Origin: Ananas comosus | Taxonomy: Eukaryota > Streptophyta > Magnoliopsida > Poales > Bromeliaceae | NCBI RefSeq assembly: GCF_001540865.1 | Contig: NC_033631.1 | Location: 6,752,342-6,816,341, forward strand | Direction: 5' to 3' | DNA length: 64,000 bases | Part shown: positions 45,551 to 54,734 of the stretch, piece after piece | How the letters are laid out: every line of letters begins with the position of its first letter | How positions within the stretch are numbered: the first letter of the stretch is position 1 | Notes under the pieces: generated by a model | What the model was told of the DNA's origin: nothing | What the model saw: the letters and a program-made list of their open reading frames with translations, nothing else | Databases searched by the model: none | Program-made: the position numbers and the translations under genes

Positions 45551-47439
45551 TTATATCACTATCCCTGCTCCTACAGACTCGGTTGTTTTTGAACCATCAA
45601 AATACAACACCCAAGGCTGACAGCCGATTAAACTTTGTTTCGGCTCCTCAATCTCTACACATAGGTGATCAGCCAGAAAGTCGGCTATAGCTTGACCTTT
45701 AACAGCTTTGGCGGGAACATAATTAAGAGAAAATGTGGATAAAGCTAATATCCACTTTCCGATCCGCCCCCTCAATACTGGTTTAGATAACATATATTTT
45801 ACCAAGTCGGTTTTACATATTACCGATACTTCAGTTGGTAAAATATAATATCTTAATTTTGTACATGAATAATATAAAGCCAAACATAACTTTTCAATAG
45901 CCGAATACCTTTTTTCAGTATCTAAAAGACGTCGGCTTAGATAATAAATGGCTTGTTCTTCATTTTCTTCATTTCTTGAGCAAACAAGCATCCCAAATTT
46001 TCTTCTACAGCCGATATATATAATTTCATCGGCTGATTTATCTTCGGAGGTACTAGTACTGGAGGATTCAATAAGTACCTTTTTATATTTTCAAATGCCT
46101 CCTGCTGTTCCTCTGTCCAAACGAATTCTTCTTTATCTTTCAGCCGAAGTAATGGAGTAAAAACCCCGATCCTTCTGGCTAAATTAGATATAAACCGCCG
46201 AAGATAATTAATCTTTCCTAGCAAACTTTGTAGCTCCTTTTTGCACTTGGGTGGCGGTAGTTCTAGTATTGCTCTCGCCTTATTTTTATCAATTTCGATC
46301 CCTTTCTTATACACTAAAAATCCCAAAAAGTTTTTTGCAGAAACTCCAAAAACGCATTTCAAAGGGTTCATTTTTAAATTATATTTTCTTATTCTCTCAA
46401 AGGCGAATTTCAAATCACTCCAATGTTCGGCTTGTGATTGGGATTTTACAACTATATCATCGATATATACTTCCAACTTTTTGCCGATTAAATCATGAAA
46501 AATAAAATTCATTGCTCTTTGGTAAGTAGCTCCGGTATTTTTTAAGCCGAACGGCATAACAACCCATTCAAAGGTTCCAATTGAACCGGGGCATCTAAAA
46601 GCCGTTTTAGCCACATCTCCCTCAGCAATGTAAATTTGGTTATAACCAGCATGTCCATCCATAAAGGACAGGATTTCATTACCTGCAGCCGAATCTACTA
46701 ACATATCGGCTATTGGCATTGGATATTCATCTTTAGGTGTAGCTAAATTCAAGTTCCTAAAATCAATACAAACTCTAAGTTTGCCATTCTTTTTACGCAC
46801 TGGAACTATATTAGACACCCAATCAACATAACGGGCCGCTCTAATAAATCCGGCCTTTAAAAGATTTTCAATTTCATTTTTAATTTGAAGTACAATACTC
46901 GGCTCAAACCTATGAGCCGGTTGTCTAAAAGGCTTGAACCCTTTTTTGATGGGCAGCCGATGTTCTACGATCTCTCGGCTTAGACCTGGCATTTCTTCAT
47001 AGCTCCAAGCGAAGCAATCCTTATACTCCTTCAACAGCTTCGTCAATTCTTCCTGTTGCTGAGCCGACAACTTGGAACTTATAAACGTCGGCCTGTTGTC
47101 TTCATGGGACCCCAGATTTACCTCTATCAACAAATCCTAGATCTCCAGCTTTTTCTCGTCGACTTTAATAGGCGATTCTTCTAGCTTCATTTTCGCTGTT
47201 TGCCTATTCATCTCATATGATTCATCAGTCTCCATGACCGATTTCATTTGGCCTTCTTCTTCGGCTTTATGAGCCAAATCCTTTATGTCTTCCTCGGCCT
47301 TATTGGCCGAATTGTCAGGTGGTAACACATCGGCTATAGCAGCCGAATCATCTCCATAGTCGATCTTGTTGATCGGCTCGTCCTGTAGAGGCTTATGCCC
47401 AGCCTCTATTCTCGACTTTTGGGATTCCATTTTAACCAT
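45551..47439 (-). pseudogene. pol: Tat pol: linker, reverse transcriptase, RNase H
   Basis: An acidic linker (47439-47140) ends at an in-frame TAG (47137-47139), after which the same frame continues with RT. RT has CFAWSYEEMPGL, VRKKNGKLRVCIDFRNLN, the first catalytic Asp in FMDGHAGYNQI, MPFGLKNTGATYQRAM and the catalytic VYIDDIVVKS (YIDD). The thumb and connection follow with LLGKINYLRRFI. The frame shifts at about 45965 after CLFAQE. The Ty3-type RNase H tether continues with EQAIYYLSRRLLDTEKRY and LRYYILPTEVSVI. The end of this stretch (45616-45551) is the start of the second, archaeal-type RNase H. RT copies the element's RNA inside the particle. Sequence is well conserved apart from one stop and one frameshift here. 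Confidence 0.9.
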
Positions 47440-49052
47440 TTAGGTGGCTCTTCATCAGCCACCATAGCATTGATATCTTTGGAGAGAATTAATTGAATTC
47501 CCTCCTCCGTCACTCTCACAAACGAAATCTGATCTGGATCAGCATCAGCCCAATTGGTGTGGCCGATGTTCTCCATGTTGACATCTATCATTTGAGGCCG
47601 TCCTTCGGTCCTGACTTCTTCTACCTTGTCTCCTATCCACTGGAACAATTTCCCGTGGAGTGTAGAGGGTACACACTCATTTGAGTGTATCCAATCTCTT
47701 CCCAATAGCAAATTGTAGTGGCTATCTGCATCCACTACAAAAAACACAGTTTTTAGAGTTTTTGATCCTACCGTGAGTTCGGTGGTGAGCACTTCTCGAG
47801 CTTGTTGACCGTTTCCTGTAAAATCGGTCATGATTGAATCGGTGGGCTTCAATTCGTCTTCATCTTTGCCCAACTTTTTGAAAAAAGAAGTAGGCATCAC
47901 ATTGACCATAGCGCCGCCGTCTACCATAACTCGGCCTACCGGCCGGCCTTCTATTAAAGCTTTTATAAAGAGAGGCCTGATGAACCTCTTCTGCATGGCC
48001 GATGGTTTCCCAAAAACCACCGCATCGGCCTGTCGAACATCCTCTAGCTGCAATTGGGCTACTGTAAGCCCATTTTCTTCTTCTTCTCTGAATTCCTCGT
48101 ACTCAACAAACTCTGCTTTGAAGGATTGAGGCAGAGCGTACACCATATTCACCTCGGCCGGTGATTCGTCAGCCGATTTTCCTTTGACTCTCTGTTTCTT
48201 CTCTTCTGACTCCTTGGCCGTTTCGGCTGAGGAGTCGCTCTCCATACGGACCTCCCTCTCTTTAGGAGGCCACCTTTCTCTCTTGATCATCGTCTCGAGG
48301 GAAGCTATTTTATCTTCCAACTCCCTCCTGGTCATTTTCTCTTCTAACTCGGCCTCGGTTGGCCGTTCTATTCTTGACTTCAACTGTAAGGCAGGCGATG
48401 AGCCGCCTGCCTCATGGTCATTTCTCATCGGACGAAAAGGGTGTGGCTGCTCATCCGGGCGTCTCCATACATTGAGCCTCATCCCTTTCGCCTCTTCATA
48501 ATGTTGACGTGCCTCGGCCTGCATCCTCTGCTGCCGACGCTTTTGGGTTTTTGTTAACATCGGCCCCTGCCATCTGGCCGATGGTTTAACTTCGACTTCG
48601 TGCCATTCATCCACTGGCACGTTTGCCGGTACTTTTACTGTTCTTAAATGATTTTTTAGAATTTCTCTTCTTTCCCATGGTCTCGGCCAAGGCTGAATGC
48701 CGAGTTCGTTGACTAGCCTCCTACCGAAGAATTCTATGTCTCCCTCGGTCATTCCTTCAAATTCCGATTCTGGTCTCGGCCTGGCTTGCTGTTGCCAGTG
48801 TGGCCGATATCCAGGGAACCTTTGCTTGGAGCTGAATGGTCTATCCTGGTAGTCCCATCGGCCATGACGTTCTCCACGCCTGTTGTTGTAGTAATCATGC
48901 AGAATCTTCTGTATCAGCATATCTTTTTTGCGTTGAACTGAATCTACTTCCAGTTCAGTGTCATTGGAGGCTTCGTCTGAGCCTCCTTCTTCTTGATCTT
49001 CACCGTCAGGAATGTCGTCCCATTCCTCCGGGAATGCCATCAACTCGTTCTA
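47406..49052 (-). pseudogene. pro: Tat protease region (about 545 aa open frame)
   Basis: A long open frame follows a single TAG at 49050-49052, in phase with the upstream gag-like segment (KKRGNE* then NELMAFPEEWDDI). Residues 1-330 are charged and low in complexity, with PFRPMR, KTQKRRQQRM and a coiled-coil-like ELEEKMTRRELEDKIASLE. The aspartic protease is at about residues 375-470. Its active site reads VMVDGGAMVNVMP (DGGA instead of the common DSGA, as usual for Tat) and its C-terminal motif is NLLLGRDWIH. The frame then shifts at about 47420 into the linker. The protease would cut the polyprotein inside the particle. Confidence 0.85.
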
Positions 49053-51099
49053 TTCGTTGCCTCTTTTCTTGGCATTCACGATGGCTTCCCAGCCTTTCTT
49101 CGTCATTTCGGCCTTGCACCTGATGCAAAGCTGAAGATGTTTCTTGGCATGGGCCACGTTGTCAGCGGTCTCCTTGTCCAAAACTTCTTTTCCTTTAATA
49201 TTCACCATATTGACCTGAAATGGAAATGAACTTTTGTTAATTATTTTATTTTTGTTTTCTTGGTCGGCCAATATGAGCCGACCCTCCTCTATTTCTTCTT
49301 GGATCTGCCTTTTCACAGTCGCTTTTTCTTTCCCTTTCATGTTCACGGCGTTGACTTGTGATGGAAAAGGATTCTTATCAATTCTTGGTCGGCAAAGATA
49401 AGCCGACCTTCATTTATTTCCTTTTGAATCTGCCTTTTGAAGGCAGTGCAATCACTAGTCTTATGGCTCCATGAATAGTGCCACTTACAATATCTTCTGC
49501 GTTTTAATTCTTCTACAGGAGGTATGGTTTGGCCTTCCTGTAGTTTAATTCGTCCATCCTTTAACAACCGATCGAAAATAAGATCGGTCTTTGCTATGTC
49601 AAATGAATAACTAAATGCTGATATTTGTGCTTTGGCTCTCTTGACTTTGCAGGTTTTAGGAAAGCACATTTGTACGGTTGACTGTTTCTTATCATCTCGG
49701 CAGCACAGATTTTGGCCTCATCAGCCGAATCTTCTGCCTCTTCAGATGAATTCGGCTCTTCATGAGCCGAGGACCCTTCAAAGAAAGAAATATTTTTCTC
49801 TTTCCCTTTGTTCCAATCCTTGTTTCGGCTCCATCTAGGCCGATCTTCATTATTCTCTTTTCGAAATTGCTCGTATTGAGCAACTCGAACTCCCAAATCA
49901 AAAAGATTTGGAAAAAACTTATCTTCAAAATGGTCTTTAATCTTAAAATGCATGCCGTTAAATGCCATTTTGGCAAATTCTGATTCCGGCATTCTTACAA
50001 AACATCGGCTTCGAGCCGTCTTGAATCGGTTTAAATATTTATCAACCGATTCTCCTGTTTTTTGTCTAAATTGAGCCAAGTCTGCAACCGACAACTCCGG
50101 CTCGGTTCTATAAAATTGCTCATGAAATTTACCCTCTAATTTGTCCCAGTCTAGGACGGAATTAGCAGGTAGACTTGTATACCAAGTGAAGGCAGTCTTG
50201 GTCAGTGAGGTATTGAATAACCTTAATTTTAAAAAAGGATCTGCCGCTGCTTCGCGGCATTGGGCTGTAAATCGAGCGACATATTCGACTGTATTTTCGG
50301 TCTCATCGCGAGAAAATTTGTCAAATTTCGACATCTTCCAATTTGCCGGATATGGGTGTTCTACATCCATATTTGTAGGATATGGAGATCTAAATACAGG
50401 CCACATTGCCGGCCTTGTGCCTACTCCGAAAGTGTTTCGGATGGCCTCCTCTATTTGCGCATATATCTTATTGTTAACTCCTTGGAAAGGAACTTGCGCT
50501 GGTACCGGGTTCGGTGGTTGTTGTGCACCGAGATTTTGTGCTAAGGGATTAATCCCTTGCCCATTCAAAATCTGCCCCCTAGCCCCTACATTTTGGGGCT
50601 GGTAGGCTGCAACTGGAGGAGGTGGAGGTAACCCCCAAGCCACTTCCGGCTGTTGACCGGCATTACCAACAACCGGTCTATAAGCCGCTTCATACTGTGC
50701 CCCCTGATATTGAGGCTGACCAACCACCGGCATTACTGGATTCTGTAACACCGGCGTTATCGCAGGCGCTTGTAGGCCTGCTATCGGTTGTTCATTTCGA
50801 GTTAACAATTGCCCTATTCGGGCTATGTTCTTGTTAGAGGCCGTGATTGCGGCCAAAACGGCATCCAGCTGTGCGGTACTTGCGTGACTATTTTGGTCCA
50901 AAGTTTGTAGAACCCGAGTCATTTGACCAAGCGCTTGGGTCAAACTAGGCTCCTGTTGGCCAGATTGACCACTAGTCTCACCCTCAGCAGGTAAAACCGC
51001 TTCGCGCTCTACGTTATTCTTCGAATTACTGGGCTGTTCACTCCCAGAATTTCTGGGAATAGCCCTATTACGGAGATTCATGGCATTATCATCAGCCAT
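49050..51099 (-). pseudogene. gag: Tat gag with frameshifts and an internal duplication
   Basis: It starts at 51099 with MADDNAMNLRNRA, 60 bp inside the LTR, and begins with a Q/P-rich region (residues 1-215). The retrotransposon-gag core (about 230-400) contains KFDKFSRDETENTVEYVARF, TAFTWYTSLPANSVLDWDKL, FHEQFYRTEP and LSVADLAQFRQKTGESVDKY, in the order of Tat gags. At about 49650 the frame shifts; the C-terminus continues SFDIAKTDLIFDRLLKDG and the CCHC-like KYCKWHYSWSHKTSDC box. A segment KRQIQ.EI.EGRLI.ADQE..FP.QVN.VN.KGKE is present twice in tandem (about 49340-49440 and 49195-49310), with another frameshift between (about 49375). Gag is a particle protein. The duplicated linker after the knuckle is unusual. 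Confidence 0.85.
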
Positions 51100-51135
51100 G
51101 CCTTATATAAAATGCAAATTTACCTCAAAAAATGT

Positions 51136-51153
51136 GTCCCACCGAGCGTGCCA
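51136..51153 (-). other. Probable primer binding site of the Tat element
   Basis: The minus strand reads TGGCACGCTCGGTGGGAC, starting 6 bp inside the 5' LTR. It begins TGG like tRNA 3' ends. I cannot name the tRNA with certainty. Confidence 0.6.
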
Positions 51154-51159
51154 AAAAAT

Positions 51160-51918
51160 TATTGCGCGCCGAATGTCCCGACCCTTGACCCGGTCAAGAA
51201 TTCTCCTCGGGAAGAACGTCGGGGTGCGAGACGGCTGCGGATTATGACCCTCGAAGTATGCGCCCACAAAGGATCAAGCGATTAGGCCGATGAGGGATCG
51301 AATCAGCCTGGTTCGAAAACCTCCACAGTAAATTCGCTTCGGCAGGATGAGCCGAATGGAGAGGGGAAGCCCAGAATTCGACTAAGAAATGAGCCGAATG
51401 GCTAAACAACTTGTGATCCGATCGGCAGGAAGAGCCGAAGATGACTTTCTATTGAATAGCAAATGGGAAAAAGTACACGAGCAGGGGAGTGATGCCCGTA
51501 GGGCAGACAGACTCCGAGTATGGGAACATGGGAGTGATGCCCGTAGGGCAGACAGACTCCGAGTATGCTAAATTACAGGAACTACTCCTAAGGAAAGCGG
51601 TAAATACGAGAATAGAAAGATGCAGAAAAATAAAGGTGGTCTTTTGTGCGCAGGGGCGAAGACCCTTTTTCAGGGTATCGTATGCCTATTTATAAAACCG
51701 CCTTTGCGTCAGTTATTGCTCTTGCACGATCAGCCACTATCTCCTGATTAGTAGGACCACCTTCGGCCGATCGGAACCGCTCGTAACTGCTTGCGGTTGT
51801 TATAACTCCTCAATCCAGTGCGACTCGCATGCGTCCGGTGTACTCTAGGTCTACCGTTTTAGCCATCTTACGGATATGGACCCGGCGTGCCAGCTGTTCG
51901 CGCCTAACTGGCTCAACA
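51160..51918 (-). repeat. 5' LTR of the Tat element, with TATA box
   Basis: 759 bp. The inner end has mutated from TGTTG to TATTG; the outer end is CTCAACA. The minus-strand TATA box TATAAATAGG is at 51685-51694, about 225 bp from the LTR start, so transcription probably starts near 51660. It carries the same tandem duplication as the other LTR. Confidence 0.95.
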
Positions 51919-51923
51919 ATACT
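51919..51923. repeat. Target-site duplication ATACT, right copy
   Basis: Pairs with 39538-39542. Confidence 0.95.
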
Positions 51924-52035
51924 ATAAATAATCTTTTGTTTTTAAAAATTGGTCCTATGCAATTTGTCTTTGCAGAAAGTAAGCAGCTAGATGTCGCAAT
52001 TCTAAAGGACATTGATTAGAGTTAGCTCCTAGAAT
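51924..52035. other. Short host segment between two retroelements
   Basis: AT-rich, with TTTGTCTTTGCAG (acceptor-like) followed by the open frame SKQLDVAILKDID and a stop near 52018. It could be the last exon of a gene whose introns are the neighbouring AT-rich pieces. The match is to splice consensus only; no protein family is recognised. Confidence 0.3.
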
Positions 52036-52040
52036 TATTT
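52036..52040. repeat. Target-site duplication TATTT, left copy
   Basis: Matches 60878-60882 across the interrupted solo LTR-4. Confidence 0.9.
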
Positions 52041-52984
52041 TGTCACACCCCGAGCCCGGTCCTATTTGGCCGGTTCGAGCACGTCGAACAGACGCCGAAT
52101 GGACAGCACCTCCTCTATCCGCCCAAGGCTCAACAACAAGTACAAATAGAGTATAAGATTTGCACATGCGGAAGCAAACATAATGGCTTGCACGAGGGCA
52201 AGCAATAGCTAAAGTGAAAGAACTATCTACTTAACATACAAGTACTATGGTTAAATTTAAATTACATACATGCATACTGCTTTAATCAAAGTCTTTTACA
52301 TTCTATTTTCATCATATCTTTTTACATCTTATTTCTTCAAAATATAACTTTTGGCATTTAAAATAAATATTCTTTACATCATTTTCTTAAGTATCTATAG
52401 TCATCAAATACAAAAGATGATAGTAAAGGGAATGCAACTACAAAATATGAAACCATTTCGGGTGGTCTCTATCTAGGGCGCGATGCCCTTACCGCGATCG
52501 TTTGCCGGCTCGCTCGGTCCCGGCTCTGTGGAAAATGGGGTGTGAGAACTACAACAAAGTTCCCAGTAGGTTCGGCAACCAACCACGCCGACTTTCCCAC
52601 TAGGTCTAAATCAGTCATAATAGAAGAACAGATGATAGTAACCAACTAAGCAAATGCAGCTAATATGCCTGAACAATAAACAATGCGATACTCGATAGAA
52701 TACTCATGATGAATGCAAAGTCACATTTTCATTGCCCAATCTCTTGACTAGCCCGTAGGTTTCATCCTCAACAAACTCACCAACCCAAATCCCTGCTATC
52801 GGGGAGATACCTGCTACAACCCGACGGGACCGTCCTCTGGAGAGATACTCGCTACAACCCTGATGATTACTCCGGAGCTCATCGCCCGAGGGGGAGCTAC
52901 CGCCCTCGAGCAAGGACTTACAAGTGAGTATGATCCAATCCTTAACTATAAGGATGTCAAGTTCAATCCATTTCTTAACTATAA

Positions 52985-54537
52985 GCTACCGTTTGGTTCA
53001 GGGTTAACGAAAAACTAGTTATTCCAGGGATAGGGTTAAGTTCAGGGTTAAGGTGAGGTTAAAGTATTTTTGTGTTTGGTTGGGGGTTAAAGTTAGTCCA
53101 GGATAGTGAAAAATAGTGTTTGGTTGGAGTAGGTGGAATAAGAAGGATAGTGGTTGGTAAAGTGATAAAAAGACGAAAATACCCTCACATTAATGTATTG
53201 AAATAAAAGTTTTTTTTTGTTTTTAAAATTCAATACTTGCAAATAATTGTGAGGATTAAAATTGAATAAATTTTAGCGTAATTTTGTACCAAAAAATATT
53301 TCCGAATACTCTTTTGTGACTTTAAAAAATCCTAAAATTTAAGAACAACTATATTAAAATTGTTTTAATTTCAAATTTCATTTGTTGTTTGCATTTCCCG
53401 AACTATTTTAATATTTTACTTATAACTGCATTTTAACCCTCGAAAAAACACTAATTTTCAACCTTTCAAATTTAGCTCCTAGTAGAGGTGAGTACCGTTA
53501 GGCGTTTTCAAATCCGATTTGTGCCGATAACACTTTTACTTTCGATAAGCACTTCTAACCATCACAACGCGTACGCCCAACTTTTGCACTTCACTTATGA
53601 TGCTCATACGAGACGTTGTGAAATTTGATAAAAATTAGCATTACCATTCGGATATCATTAATAATACACAAATATTTAAGTACATCAAGTCATTCCACAA
53701 ATAATGCAGCAACACGAAACACGAAGCCCTTACAACCGGCGACCAACAATGAAGGGTTTACGAGCAACGGCGACGATTAGGGGGGCTTTGGATTTTCGAT
53801 GACCGAGGACTTGCTTCGGCCGGACGACCTTGCGACCGACGGCGGCAAAGTCAAGCAGGGAGGACTTGCTTCGGCCGGACGCAAGCCCGTCCAACCCGCG
53901 ACGACCGAGGAAGGGCGGATTCGGCGTTCGGTGGAAGAAGAGGGAGGGATTCGGCGTTCGGAGGGAAAAGATGAACAAGAGGAAAGGGGAACAGACAAAA
54001 CTCCCAAATTAGAGGTGAAGGCGGCTCAGATCTACCCAGATCTACCCAATTCAGGGGTGTGATGCAACCCGAAGCAAGGAGGAGAAGGGAGGAAGCGGTG
54101 CCGTCGTTAGTGAAGGCTTTACGAGCAACGACAACTCGAAACAGGCTTCGGATTTTCGGGCTTGCCGAAACCCTTACAATCGGCGGTGAACGGCCTGCGA
54201 CCGACGGCGAGGAGGTGAAGCAGGGAGTTGTCGGTTCAGGAGGACACAACGCTGTCCAACCCGCAGCGACGAGGTTGATAGGAGCAGCGGCTGTGAGAGG
54301 AAATCGGGGAAGGAGTTTGGAGGTTGGGGGAGGAGCTACAGTAGTGCATTGAGAGGGATGCGAGGGTAATGCCAAACCCGTGAGGGGGGGGTTAACAAAC
54401 CCCGCCCTTGAGGGCCTAATCCCGGATAACCCCTTTTGGGGTGGGGTTTGTTAAGCCCACCCCAAAATATGGGTGTTTGGGAGTAAGTATGGGGTTAAGG
54501 GGTTATTCCACCCCTTAACCCCATACCAAACAGAGGC
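52985..54537. mobile_element. Non-autonomous PIF/Harbinger-like element (1553 bp)
   Basis: Flanked by TAA (52982-52984 and 54538-54540). The left end GCTACCGTTTGGT and the inverted right end GCCTCTGTTTGGT, followed on both sides by GGGTTAA, form about 25-bp imperfect terminal inverted repeats. A 3-bp TAA duplication and GTTTGGT ends fit the Tourist/PIF group. There is no transposase. The outer 700 bp is AT-rich; 53730-54360 is a GC-rich island containing internal duplications. Open frames there (for example minus 53851-54375) are low-complexity Pro/Ser/Arg-rich without a domain. Confidence 0.85.
53745..54275. repeat. Imperfect internal duplication in the PIF-like element
   Basis: Blocks with TTTACGAGCAACG, GGATTTTCG, GCGACCGACGGCG and GTCCAACCCGC occur in the same order at 53755-53900 and 54115-54270. 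Within the first block AGGACTTGCTTCGGCCGGAC is repeated at about 53806 and 53862, and GGATTCGGCGTTCGG occurs twice (53927-53960). Confidence 0.75.
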
Positions 54538-54729
54538 TAAGGAAATAATGTACATATGACCCTTAACTCTAAGGTTGCTATATCATAATGTCATAATCAC
54601 TCTTTTACTTGCATTCTTTACTTTCGCTAGTGTCATATACACTACTTTGTACTCACACACACATGCCACACTTGTAATCTAAGTGTTCAATTCTAGCATT
54701 CTTGACTCAACAATGCCACTCTCTACATT

Positions 54730-54734
54730 CATGT
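54730..54734. repeat. Target-site duplication CATGT, left copy
   Basis: Matches 59452-59456. The unoccupied site CATTCATGTCC survives in the partial copy at about 61430. Confidence 0.95.

Larger units (their letters stand above)
39543..51918 (-). mobile_element. Complete Tat-lineage Ty3/gypsy retrotransposon with antisense gene (12,376 bp)
   Basis: Two 759-bp LTRs (TGTTG..CAACA) bound by ATACT duplications enclose gag, protease, RT, RNase H, a second archaeal-type RNase H and integrase, all on the minus strand. An oppositely oriented gene with a plant mobile domain lies between integrase and the 3' LTR. This layout and the dual RNase H are hallmarks of the plant Tat lineage. By hand alignment the LTRs differ at roughly 25-30 positions, mostly transitions, with no length change. 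At 1.3e-8 substitutions per site per year, a rate often used for grasses, that is on the order of 1-2 million years. Several frameshifts and stops make it non-autonomous now. Confidence 0.95.

Noticed and set aside
47830..49229. Plus-strand open frames opposite the Tat gag and protease
   Set aside because: Serine/leucine-rich shadows of real minus-strand coding sequence. Only the 41-44 kb plus-strand gene has domain support.
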